Below the pieces are notes generated by a model that made no database searches, had not been told where the DNA came from, and saw only the letters and a program-made list of their open reading frames with translations. A program made the position numbers and the translations under genes. From Raineyella sp044508675 (GTDB lineage Bacteria > Actinomycetota > Actinomycetes > Propionibacteriales > Propionibacteriaceae), in NCBI GenBank assembly GCA_044508675.1, contig JBIQHF010000003.1, positions 189,669 through 253,668 of the forward strand: DNA of 64,000 nucleotides. Reading direction: 5' to 3'. This document shows, piece by piece, positions 16,686 to 24,587 of the stretch (the stretch's first letter is position 1; each line of letters starts with the position of its first letter).

Positions 16686-18121
16686 GCTGCCACCGCCATT
16701 TCCTTGGGCACCTGCAAAGTGACCCGATTCCCGTCGCCGGCATCGCTGTACCACAGCTCGCCGTGCAGTTCCTCAATACGGTCCCTGATGTTCCGCAGAC
16801 CCATCCCCGCGCTCGCAGGCGCAATGCCCTTCTCCCAGAATTCGACGGGCGCCGACTGCTTCCCGTCATCCGAGATCGTGATCCGCACCTTGTCCTCGAA
16901 CTCGGTGACCTCCACGTCCACCCTGCTGGCAATCGCGTGCTTGCCCACGTTGTTCAACAACTCGGCCACGACGTAATAGAGATTGCTGCGACGGTCGGAT
17001 GCGAGGGCGAGCGTCGCAGGCACGTCATAGACGAGGGACGTCGCCAGGCCGTAGGAGTCGTGCAGATCCGCCAGCATCCCGTCGATCTGGTGCTGCAGCG
17101 GTTGCTGCACGGACTCGCTGGAACTGAGGCCGGCGATGTAGTTGCGAAGATCCTGGATCGAACGATTGACTCCCTTGATCGAGGCAATGATGTTGTCGCG
17201 CGCAGGCGAGGCGTCGTCAAGCTTGCGCACCGTCGCCTCCAGCACCATTCCCGTGGCGTAGAGCGTCTGGATCACCCCGTCGTGCAGATCCTGCCCGATG
17301 TGCTCTCGCTCCGAGAAGCGGACGGCGTTCTCCTCGGCCTGGGCCATCAGGCGGTCGGTCTCTCGATTGAACTGCACCAGCAAGTACCAGGTGACCAGCA
17401 TCAGGGCGGTCCCGACAAGCCCCTTGGGCCACTGCACGTCGACGCCGGTGACGGCCCGGAAGGCTTCGGCGTTGATGACGTTGGCCGGGAAGAAGGGGCC
17501 ACGATTGACGAACAGGCCGTTGACGAGAGCCACGAACACGAACACCCAGGCCATCGCGATCACGGCTGCGCGAACCCGTGGCGGCAGGGCCGAGGCCGCC
17601 TCGTCGTCCGCCTGTCGGCGCAACGCCCAGGCAGCCACCAGACCTGACGGGATCAACAACACGTAGTGGGACAGCACCTGCGCCACGGTCAACGTCTCGA
17701 TGGGATCCTGGTCACTGCCAAGGCCGATCGCGACCGTCGCCACCCATCCCGCGAACAGGACCCCCGGGATCACGACGGGTCGCCACGACTTTCCCGAACT
17801 CAGCAGTCGCAGTCCAAAGATGAACAGGACGGCATAGGACAGCGACTCGACGAATCCCGAAGCCAGATCCAGGCGGAACAGCGTCTCGGGGGTGAAGCTG
17901 TTCACCTCGAGTGCAATGAGGACGTCGAACCACTCCGAAAAAGCGTGGAGCAGGGCAAAGATCCCCATGATCCACAGATCGTTGGCAAACCCGAATGGGT
18001 TCGACTTGCGATGCTGGGCCAGAATTCCGACGCCCACGGCGAAGAAGAACAACCCATGCGGAAAGTAGATGAGGGCGAAGTTCTCCTCGAGCACAGTGCC
18101 GATGGCATCGAGCACAGCCAC
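16682..18121 (-). CDS. Seven-TM sensor histidine kinase (HisKA_3 type)
   Basis: Membrane sensor kinase of 479 residues. Seven hydrophobic segments fill the N-half (about 13-33, 46-66, 92-108, 116-134, 148-168, 185-206, 233-251). The first two form the pattern FFFAVGVGILAQHR...FALLHAFSEW, seen in some uncharacterised 7TM kinases (from memory). A coiled segment leads to the dimerisation/phospho-acceptor helix GQDLHDGVIQTLYATG with His280. The catalytic domain has N-box AELLNNVGKHA (387-396), ISDDG (416-420) and G-box GMGLRNIRDRIEELHG (439-454). A NarX/DesK-like architecture is usual for LuxR-type partners. The signal is unknown. Base composition of the cassette looks less GC-rich than its neighbours. 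Confidence 0.93.
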   Translation of the reverse strand: MAVLDAIGTVLEENFALIYFPHGLFFFAVGVGILAQHRKSNPFGFANDLWIMGIFALLHAFSEWFDVLIALEVNSFTPETLFRLDLASGFVESLSYAVLFIFGLRLLSSGKSWRPVVIPGVLFAGWVATVAIGLGSDQDPIETLTVAQVLSHYVLLIPSGLVAAWALRRQADDEAASALPPRVRAAVIAMAWVFVFVALVNGLFVNRGPFFPANVINAEAFRAVTGVDVQWPKGLVGTALMLVTWYLLVQFNRETDRLMAQAEENAVRFSEREHIGQDLHDGVIQTLYATGMVLEATVRKLDDASPARDNIIASIKGVNRSIQDLRNYIAGLSSSESVQQPLQHQIDGMLADLHDSYGLATSLVYDVPATLALASDRRSNLYYVVAELLNNVGKHAIASRVDVEVTEFEDKVRITISDDGKQSAPVEFWEKGIAPASAGMGLRNIRDRIEELHGELWYSDAGDGNRVTLQVPKEMAVAA

Positions 18122-18336
18122 CCTCCTTGGTCAGCCCAGGCTCTTCCTCTGAACATCAAGAGTATTCCCGCTGAATCCCGTTCAGGGAGCAGCAGGATCT
18201 GGAACTCCCTGGCTCGTCCTCGGCGCCGACGACGCTGCCCCACCGGCGTAGGGCCGGGACCGGGCGAAACCCCGCCCGTCGGCCCCCGTAGGGCCTAGGA
18301 TCTCCGGTATCGAACCGAACAGCTGGGGAGGACACC

Positions 18337-18513
18337 ATGGCTGAAGACTACGAGGTCTCGGAGGCCGACCGGGCGGACGACATCGAAGTCGATCCCCTGG
18401 CCGTCGACGACAAGGAGCTCTTCACCGACGACCGCCCCGAGGAGCTGACCGATGAGGCCGAGCCCATCGACGAGCGGCCGGACTACGAGGGCGAACAACT
18501 TCGGGACTTCTGA
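18337..18513 (+). CDS. Small highly acidic protein (58 aa)
   Basis: A 58-residue protein starting at ATG 18337, with GGGGAGGA 5-6 nt upstream. It is extremely acidic: about 25 Asp/Glu against 5 Lys/Arg. It has no cysteine, no hydrophobic segment and low complexity, so it is probably disordered. The strong ribosome-binding site and the following strong hairpin at 18618 argue for a real transcription unit. TAGGAT at 18296-18301 is a possible -10. Function unknown. Confidence 0.6.
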   Translation: MAEDYEVSEADRADDIEVDPLAVDDKELFTDDRPEELTDEAEPIDERPDYEGEQLRDF

Positions 18514-18617
18514 GCGGCCCGGGCCTCGGATTCGCCGGAACCGACCCGGCGTGTTCGGCTGCGCGAACAACACGGCCGCGGCACAATGGAGGCAAGGACC
18601 ACCACGATGACCTCACT

Positions 18618-18652
18618 CGAAGGGCTCGGCTCTCAGGGAGCCGAGCCCTTCG
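18618..18652 (+). terminator. 15-bp perfect hairpin (terminator-like)
   Basis: CGAAGGGCTCGGCTC (18618-18632) pairs perfectly with 18638-18652 around a TCAGG loop. There is no T-tract. It lies about 105 bp after the small acidic gene and before the next small gene, so it probably ends the first transcript. Confidence 0.6.
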
Positions 18653-18748
18653 TGTTCCACCAGGAACCCGCTGTGGCCGGCACGCAGCGGAGCCACTGTG
18701 CAGACCTGGTGCTGCCCGAACAGCCCTCGTGAGGACGGAGCCACGCCC

Positions 18749-18955
18749 ATGGCCACCACCGATGGACCGGCCTCGACCAATGACGGACCGGACACGACCA
18801 TGATCGAGGTCACCAGGAAGCAGGCCCGCACCGAGAAGGCTGCGGTCGAGCTGGCCCGTACGGTCTTCCTGGCGATGAACCGCCGGGTCGCCCCCGCCAC
18901 CGTTGCGGTGAAGGCCCACAAGGATTCCTGGGAGATCACCTTCACCGACGACTGA
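18749..18955 (+). CDS. Small hypothetical protein (68 aa)
   Basis: A 68-residue protein from ATG 18749, with GAGGACGGAG upstream. An upstream in-frame ATG at 18698 would add 17 poorly coding residues. It has an acidic/Thr-rich N-terminal tail followed by a basic helical segment (RKQARTEKAAVELARTVFLAMNRR) and a beta-rich end (TVAVKAHKDSWEITFT). No membrane segment or known motif. Convergent with kup 5 bp away. Function unknown; existence supported by start context and codon-position bias. Confidence 0.55.
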   Translation: MATTDGPASTNDGPDTTMIEVTRKQARTEKAAVELARTVFLAMNRRVAPATVAVKAHKDSWEITFTDD

Positions 18956-18960
18956 ACCGC

Positions 18961-20901
18961 TCAGAGTTCGAGCTCGGCGCCCATCAGTACGGTCCGGTCC
19001 AGGGGCAGGTGGAAGACCTCGGTGCGGGAGGCGGCATTGTTCGCCATCAGGACGAACAGTCGCTTGCGCCACCGGGCCATCGGCCCCGTGCCGGTGGCGT
19101 GCAGGGTGATCAGGGACAGGAAGTAGCGCGCCTCGTCGGGATCGATGTCCAGCTCGGGGCTGCGACCGACCGCCAGCGCCAGCCCGCGCGGGATGTCCTG
19201 GGAGTCGTTGAAGCCGACGTGCACGCTGACATGAACGATCCTGTCGTCGGCGTCGCCAAGGTCCTGCACCCGCACCCGGTCGACGTGCCGGACGTGTGGG
19301 ACGCTCTCGTTGACGATCTGGACCATGACCACGTGTTCGAACATGGCGTGGGTGAAGAGCACCAGGGTGCGCAGCGCCAACGGCGAGCTCGCCGGGTTCG
19401 CATGGGGGAAGACGGCCACCCCGGGGATCCGTGGCAGGTCGGAGTTGTGGATGGCCTCGATGAACTCGTCGAGGGGACCTTCGAGCTCCATGCGGCCCTT
19501 GACCACGAGGGTGCTGCCACGACGCCAGGTGGTCATGAGCACGATCACGATGCCGGCGATCAGCAGCGGCAGCCACCCCCCGCTCACTACCTTGGTGAGG
19601 TTGGCCAGGAGGAACGACACCTCGAGCAAGCCGACGAGCAGCCCATAGACGACGAGCCGCCACAGGGCGACGCGCCAGACGAGCCGGGCGAGGACGAGGA
19701 AGAGCATGCTGGTCAGGATCAGGGTGCCGGTCACCGCCAGCCCGTAGGCGGACGCCAGGGCGGCGGAACTGCCGAAGACGGCGATCAGGGTCAGGACGCC
19801 CAGGAACAGGATCCCGTTGACCACCGGCACGTAGATCTGGCCGCCCTCCTCCCGTGAGGTCTGCCGCACCAGCAGGCGCGGCAGCAGCCCGAGTCGTACG
19901 GCCTGCCGGGACACCGAGAAGGCACCCGAGATGACTGCCTGCGAGGCGATCACGGTGGCGATCGTCGCCAGCGCGACCAGCGGGAGCGTCGCCCAGGGCG
20001 GTGCCATGTTGAAGAACGGGTTCCCGACGGTGCTGGGGTCGTTGAGGATCATCGCCCCCTGGCCGAGGTAGTTCAGGGCCAGCGCGGGGAAGACCAGCCC
20101 GAACCAGGACACCTTGATCGGTCGGGGCCCCAAGTGGCCCATGTCGGCATACAGGGCCTCCGCGCCGGTGATCGTCAGGACGACGGCCCCCATCGCGATG
20201 AACGCGATACCGGGGTGCTCGACCACGAACGCAAGGGCGTACATCGGGGAGGCCGCACGCAGAATGCCGGGGTGCTCCACGATGTGCGGGATTCCGAGCA
20301 CGGCCAGCACCACGAACCAGAGCGTCATCACGGGGCCGAAGGCCTTGCCGATGGCGGAGGTGCCCCAGCGCTGGATGACGAAGAGGACCGAGAGGATCGC
20401 CACGGACAGCGGCAGGACGAACCGCTGCAGTCCTGGGTCCACCACGGTGAGTCCCTCGATCGCCGACATCACCGAGATCGCCGGGGTGATCACCGAGTCG
20501 CCGTAGAAGAGCGCCGCGCCGAGGATGCCGAGCACCATCACCACTCCCAGCCGGCGTCGGCCGTCGATCCGGTCCCGGAGCAAGTGGGTCAGCGCGAGGA
20601 TGCCACCCTCACCGTCGTTGTCGGCCCGCATGACCAGCAGGACGTACTTGACCGAGACGATCAGGGTGATCGACCACAGCACCGTCGAGATGATGCCGTA
20701 GACGTCGACCGGGGTCGGCTGGACCTGGTTGTGGTCGAGACTGAACACGGTCTGCATCGAGTACAGCGGGCTGGTGCCGATGTCGCCGAACACCACCCCG
20801 AGGGCCGCGAGGGCCAGCGTGCCGGGGCGTGAGCTGCGCGGTCGGACCATGTCCGGCCCGGGGCCGGAGGAACGACCGGCGGATCGACGTGGGGGCGCCA
20901 T
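18961..20901 (-). CDS. kup: Kup-family potassium uptake permease (copy A)
   Basis: Secondary K+ (H+-coupled) transporter of the KUP/HAK/KT family. It has 646 residues: about 12 membrane helices (about 30-465) and a cytosolic C-terminal domain (about 470-646). Family signatures are ALGVVFGDIGTSPLYS (34-49), FYGDSVITPAISVMSA, VLTITGAEALYADMGH and GQGAMIL. The next gene on this strand (20973-22949) is a second Kup with nearly the same motifs and C-terminus (FHLPLDRTVLMGAELEL here, FHLPPERTAVMGAEMEI there). The gap is only about 71 bp, so this is a tandem duplication, probably co-transcribed. No clear ribosome-binding site; GACGAT 6 nt before the ATG is a weak leaderless-type candidate. Confidence 0.95.
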   Translation of the reverse strand: MAPPRRSAGRSSGPGPDMVRPRSSRPGTLALAALGVVFGDIGTSPLYSMQTVFSLDHNQVQPTPVDVYGIISTVLWSITLIVSVKYVLLVMRADNDGEGGILALTHLLRDRIDGRRRLGVVMVLGILGAALFYGDSVITPAISVMSAIEGLTVVDPGLQRFVLPLSVAILSVLFVIQRWGTSAIGKAFGPVMTLWFVVLAVLGIPHIVEHPGILRAASPMYALAFVVEHPGIAFIAMGAVVLTITGAEALYADMGHLGPRPIKVSWFGLVFPALALNYLGQGAMILNDPSTVGNPFFNMAPPWATLPLVALATIATVIASQAVISGAFSVSRQAVRLGLLPRLLVRQTSREEGGQIYVPVVNGILFLGVLTLIAVFGSSAALASAYGLAVTGTLILTSMLFLVLARLVWRVALWRLVVYGLLVGLLEVSFLLANLTKVVSGGWLPLLIAGIVIVLMTTWRRGSTLVVKGRMELEGPLDEFIEAIHNSDLPRIPGVAVFPHANPASSPLALRTLVLFTHAMFEHVVMVQIVNESVPHVRHVDRVRVQDLGDADDRIVHVSVHVGFNDSQDIPRGLALAVGRSPELDIDPDEARYFLSLITLHATGTGPMARWRKRLFVLMANNAASRTEVFHLPLDRTVLMGAELEL

Positions 20902-20972
20902 GGGTCCATCGTCAGCCCGAGACGTGGGAGAGGCATACCCCCAGCGGGCGGAATTCCACTGGTTGCCCGCCC

Positions 20973-22949
20973 TCAGATCTCCATCTCCGCCCCCATCACG
21001 GCCGTACGCTCGGGGGGCAGGTGGAACACCTCGGTGCGGGAGGCGGCGTTGTTCGCCATCAGGACGAAGAGCATCTTGCGCCAGCGCGACATCGCCGATG
21101 TCCCGGTCGGGTGCAGGGTGAGGACGGACAGGAAGTAGTGCGCCTCGTCGAGGTCGATGTCCAGCTCGTGGCTGCGACCGACCGCCAGCGCCAGCCCGCG
21201 CGGGATGTCCTGGGAGTCGCTGAACCCGACATGCACGCTGACGTGCACCAGCCCGTCGTCCTCGTAGCCGAGGTCGTGGACGTGCACCCGATCGACGTGA
21301 CGGATGTGTGGGACGTTCTCGTTGACGATCTCGACCAGGATCACGTGCTGGTGCACCACGTGGTTGAAGTAGACGTTGGAGCGCAGGGCCAGCGGCGTGG
21401 TCACCGAGTTCGGGTGCGGGTACACCGCGACCCCCGGCACCCGCGGCAGGTCACTGCCGCGCAGGGCCTCCACGAACTCGTCCAGCGGCCCCTCCACCTC
21501 CCGGCGGTACCGATTGACCATGGCGGAGCCCTTGCGCCAGGTGGTCATCACCAGGAGTACGGCGGTGGCGATCAGCAACGGTAGCCAGCCGCCGCTGACG
21601 ATCTTGGCGAGGTTGGCCCCGAAGAAGGAGAGCTCGACGCCCATCACCACCACGACGTAGACCACGATCTTCCAGGTGGCCACCTTCCACACCATGTGGG
21701 CCAGGGACAGGAACAGCAGGCTCTCCAGCAGCAGGGTGCCGGTCACCGCCAGTCCGTACGCCGAGGCGAGGTTGGCCGAGGAGCGGAACACTGCGATCAG
21801 GGTGAGGACACCCAGGAACAGGATCCAGTTCACCAGCGGCAGGTAGATCTGGCCGCCCTCGGACCGGGAGGTGTGTCGGACCAACAGGCGCGGGAACAGG
21901 CCCAGGCGTACGGCTTGCCGGGCCACCGAGAACGCCCCGGAGATCACGGCCTGGGAGGCGATCACGGTGGCGAGCGTCGCCAGCGCGACCAGCGGCACGG
22001 TGGCCCATCTGGGGGCCATGCTGAAGAAGGGGTTGGCGATGGTGGCCGGGTCCTCCAGGATCATCGCCCCCTGGCCGAAGTAGTTCAGCGCCAGGGCGGG
22101 GAACACGACGGTGAACCAGGACAGCCGGATCGGCCCCTTGCCGAAGTGGCCCATGTCCGCGTACAGCGCCTCCGCGCCGGTGATCGTCAGGACCACCGCG
22201 CCGACCGCGATGAAGGCGATGAACGGGTTCGCGATGGCGAACGTGATCGCGTAGTGCGGCGAGATCGCCCCGAGGATCTGCGGATGGCTGATGATGTGCG
22301 GAAGGCCCAGCAGGCCCAGGGTGAGGAACCACAGCGCCATCACCGGGCCGAAGAGCCGACCCACCGCGGCGGTCCCCCACTTCTGGATGACGAAGAGGCC
22401 GGTCAGGATCGCCACGGAGGCCGGCACGACCCAGGTCTCTAAGTCGGGGTTGACGACGGTCAGGCCCTCGACGGCCGACATCACCGAGATTGCCGGGGTG
22501 ATCACCGAGTCCCCGAAGAACAGCGCGGCTCCGGCCATGCCCAGGGCGGTGACGATCGCGATCCGGCGCGGCGAGGTGACGTTGTCGCGCAGCAGGGCCG
22601 TCAGGGACAGGATTCCTCCCTCGCCCTCGTTGTCGGCCCGCATCACCAGGGTGATGTACTTGAACGACACGATAATCGTGATCGACCAGAGTACCATCGA
22701 GATCACCCCGTAGACGTCCTCCTGGACCGGCTTGACGTCGTTGTGGTGGGCGGCGAAGACGGTCTGCATGGAGTACAGCGGGCTGGTCCCGATGTCCCCG
22801 AACACCACCCCGAGGGCAGCGAGAGCCAGTCCCGCAGGCGGTGCGGCCGATGCCGAGCTGTGGGCGGCCCCGGACCGGGGCGAGCCCGATCCGGTGTTGC
22901 CCGGCCTGCCCCATGAGCGCGCTCGGGCGCGGCTGACTTTCTGACCCAT
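20973..22949 (-). CDS. kup: Kup-family potassium uptake permease (copy B)
   Basis: Second Kup transporter, 658 residues from ATG 22949 (MGQKVSRARARS). A frame 21 codons longer is possible; AGGAGG lies 12 nt before 22949. The N-terminal tail (about 40 residues) is Arg/Ser/Gly-rich and differs from copy A, whereas the core is closely similar: GVVFGDIGTSPLYSMQTVF, FFGDSVITPAISVMSA, LTITGAEALYADMGHFG and the cytosolic C-terminal domain. It is the upstream gene of the tandem pair, divergent from the CarD-family gene across a 327-bp intergenic region that may hold its promoter. No c-di-AMP riboswitch was recognised there. Confidence 0.95.
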   Translation of the reverse strand: MGQKVSRARARSWGRPGNTGSGSPRSGAAHSSASAAPPAGLALAALGVVFGDIGTSPLYSMQTVFAAHHNDVKPVQEDVYGVISMVLWSITIIVSFKYITLVMRADNEGEGGILSLTALLRDNVTSPRRIAIVTALGMAGAALFFGDSVITPAISVMSAVEGLTVVNPDLETWVVPASVAILTGLFVIQKWGTAAVGRLFGPVMALWFLTLGLLGLPHIISHPQILGAISPHYAITFAIANPFIAFIAVGAVVLTITGAEALYADMGHFGKGPIRLSWFTVVFPALALNYFGQGAMILEDPATIANPFFSMAPRWATVPLVALATLATVIASQAVISGAFSVARQAVRLGLFPRLLVRHTSRSEGGQIYLPLVNWILFLGVLTLIAVFRSSANLASAYGLAVTGTLLLESLLFLSLAHMVWKVATWKIVVYVVVVMGVELSFFGANLAKIVSGGWLPLLIATAVLLVMTTWRKGSAMVNRYRREVEGPLDEFVEALRGSDLPRVPGVAVYPHPNSVTTPLALRSNVYFNHVVHQHVILVEIVNENVPHIRHVDRVHVHDLGYEDDGLVHVSVHVGFSDSQDIPRGLALAVGRSHELDIDLDEAHYFLSVLTLHPTGTSAMSRWRKMLFVLMANNAASRTEVFHLPPERTAVMGAEMEI

Positions 22950-23276
22950 AGAGGTGAGTGTCCTCCTGGTGGTTGGCCGCGTGTCAAATGCGCATGCCTC
23001 GACAGTGGACAACCGGCTTGCACGCCCTCAGGGCAACTTCAGGCAACCCTCGACCGGCCCCCCGGTAGAATGGGAGATGTCGGCTCGGGAGGCCGGCCGG
23101 CCCCGCGTCCGGGGTGCCAGGTGACCTCCTGTCCCCATCGGACCCAACCGGTGGTCCCGCGCGCAGCTGCTCGCGGCCCCTCCTGGCGCCTCCTGGTGGG
23201 GCGAAGGGCGGGTGCGGGGCTGTGTCCCACCCGTCGTCGGGACGGCACGAGGCACCGAGCGTTGCGAGGCAACTAC
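22950..23276. promoter_or_regulatory. Divergent kup/CarD intergenic region with CarD-side promoter
   Basis: 327 bp without a supported gene. TAGAAT (23066-23071) is a good -10 reading toward the CarD gene; it would give a 5' UTR of about 200 nt, GC-rich with several inverted GC blocks. No recognised riboswitch motif. The open frame that continues upstream of 23277 is Arg/Pro-rich and unlike CarD, so it is not taken as coding. Confidence 0.45.
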
Positions 23277-23807
23277 ATGGATCTGCGAGCAGGCCACATC
23301 GTCATCCACCCCCACCACGGTCCCGCCACCGTCATCGGTCGAACCAGCCGGGCGGTGAAGGGCAGGACCCGGGAGTACGTCGAGTTGAAGGTCCACTGCG
23401 CGACCATGACGGTCTCCATCCCGTTGGACCGCGTGGAGGAGATCGGCATCCGGGGCGTGGCCGGTCGTCCCGAGCTGGACCGGCTGGCCAAGGTCCTCGC
23501 AGCCCCGACCGGTCAGGAGGAGAGCCAGTGGGCCCGCCGGTTCAAGGCCAATCGTGCCCTGATCTCCACCGGGAATCCGCTCCACCTCGCCGAGGTCGTT
23601 CGTGACCTGACCCGTCGGCTGGAGCGCGATTCCCTGTCGTTGGGCGAGAAGGACCTGCTGCGGGAGGCCTCGATCCCCCTGGTGGCCGAGATCGCTCTCG
23701 CCACCGGCGCCGACGAGGAGACCGCCGAGGACGTCATGCGGACCCTGATCACGGCCGGGAACACGCGGGTCCTCGACGAGCTGGACACGCGGCCGGTCAC
23801 GGTCTGA
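23277..23807 (+). CDS. CarD-family RNA polymerase-binding transcriptional regulator
   Basis: A 176-residue protein of the CarD/CdnL family. In mycobacteria CarD binds the RNA polymerase beta subunit and stabilises open complexes at many promoters (family knowledge). The N-terminal Tudor-like RID domain (about 1-65) has GHIVIHPHHGPATVIG and VKGRTREYVELKV. The C-terminal helical domain has WARRFKANRALISTGN, LAEVVRDLTRRLERD (with LSLGEK) and a terminal helix. The ATG has GAGG 7 nt upstream. Several residues differ from canonical CarD (for example IHPHHG for VYPHHG), so it may be a paralogue rather than the essential copy. It ends in a strong hairpin. Confidence 0.88.
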   Translation: MDLRAGHIVIHPHHGPATVIGRTSRAVKGRTREYVELKVHCATMTVSIPLDRVEEIGIRGVAGRPELDRLAKVLAAPTGQEESQWARRFKANRALISTGNPLHLAEVVRDLTRRLERDSLSLGEKDLLREASIPLVAEIALATGADEETAEDVMRTLITAGNTRVLDELDTRPVTV

Positions 23808-23831
23808 GGCCCGGTCCCCCCGGCCCAAAAC

Positions 23832-23869
23832 AAGGTCATCCCTCCGCACGAATGCGGAGGGATGACCTT
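23832..23869. terminator. 17-bp perfect bidirectional terminator with CGAA loop
   Basis: AAGGTCATCCCTCCGCA (23832-23848) pairs perfectly with 23853-23869 around CGAA. It serves the CarD-family gene (plus) and tRNA-Glu (minus). Confidence 0.85.
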
Positions 23870-23877
23870 CTTCCTCG

Positions 23878-23950
23878 TAGCCCCGACGGGATTCGAACCC
23901 GCGCTACCGCCGTGAGAGGGCGGCGTGCTAGGCCGCTACACAACGGGGCC
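23878..23950 (-). tRNA. tRNA-Glu (CTC), copy 1
   Basis: 73-nt cloverleaf: acceptor GGCCCCG/CGGGGCT (one G-U pair at 1:72), D-stem GTGT/GCAC, anticodon stem CCGCC/GGCGG with loop CCTCTCAC (anticodon CTC), T-arm GCGGG-TTCGAAT-CCCGT, discriminator A. CCA is not encoded. Followed on its strand by the CGAA-loop terminator. Confidence 0.95.
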
Positions 23951-24185
23951 CCAGCACGTCCCGGTCACCCGGGAACTCGCAAGAGCCTAGCAGAGCACTC
24001 CCCCGAGCACAAAATGCCGCCGCCACGGGCGGCCGGTCTCCTACCGCACACGGGACCGGGGACCGTACGACACCTGGATCGTACGCCGGGTGGCCGTACA
24101 CAGCGGCGTGCCGGACCCTCGCCCGGCAACACACCGCAGGCCAGATTCGGGCAGGGCCCGGGGACAGTCGTCGCAAGGTGAAACT
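23951..24185. other. Spacer between the two tRNA-Glu units
   Basis: About 235 bp with no supported gene. TAGGCT on the minus strand (23984-23989) is a candidate -10 for the first tRNA-Glu. Nothing else recognised. Confidence 0.4.
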
Positions 24186-24217
24186 AAGAATCCCCCCGCC
24201 GAAGCGGAGGGATTCTT
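24186..24217 (-). terminator. Terminator of tRNA-Glu copy 2 (CGAA loop)
   Basis: 14-bp stem with one mismatch (24186-24199 with 24204-24217) and a CGAA loop. The core resembles the terminator of copy 1 (CCCTCCGC...GCGGAGGG). Confidence 0.75.
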
Positions 24218-24224
24218 TCGCGAG

Positions 24225-24297
24225 TAGCCCCGACGGGATTCGAACCCGCGCTACCGCCGTGAGAGGGCGGCGTGCTAGGCCGCTACACAACGGGGCC
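24225..24297 (-). tRNA. tRNA-Glu (CTC), copy 2
   Basis: Identical over 73 nt to the copy at 23878-23950, same anticodon CTC, no encoded CCA. Each copy has its own terminator, so a tRNA-plus-terminator unit of about 347 bp appears duplicated. Confidence 0.95.
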
Positions 24298-24371
24298 CTA
24301 GCATTTCCGGAGATCCGGAAACCATTAATGAAAACCTGCAGAAGAATATCTCCTGCATTCGGCTTTCAGAG

Positions 24372-24443
24372 CTGGGGTACAAGGACTCGAACCTCGACTA
24401 AATGAACCAGAATCACTCGTGCTGCCAATTACACCATACCCCA
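24372..24443 (-). tRNA. tRNA-Gln (CTG)
   Basis: 72-nt cloverleaf: acceptor TGGGGTA/TACCCCA, anticodon CTG within GATTCTGGTTC, T-loop GGTTCGAGTCC, discriminator G, no encoded CCA. It lies downstream of gltX and the CPBP gene on the same strand, with tRNA-Glu following. This fits the amidotransferase route, in which GltX also charges tRNA-Gln in most actinobacteria. Confidence 0.95.
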
Positions 24444-24587
24444 TGGTTTTGCTGCCTCGTGAGGCAACGACGTGTAACTTTAGCGCACCCTGCCCGCCGA
24501 TGACAAATCGTTCCGAAACCGGCAGCGCCGCGGGTCCGACCGCGGCCGGGGCACCGGCCCGCAGCGGTCCCGTCGGCGCCGCCGGAC

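Noticed and set aside
18607..18732. 41-residue frame between the two small genes
   Set aside because: It spans the 15-bp terminator-like hairpin, which dictates its codons; no independent coding evidence.
23070..23276. N-terminal extension of the CarD-family gene
   Set aside because: Arg/Pro-rich, without similarity to CarD, and a good ribosome-binding site precedes ATG 23277.
24225..24297. Second tRNA-Glu as an island attachment-site remnant
   Set aside because: It is full length and identical to the first copy, with its own terminator; no integrase or mobile gene is nearby.
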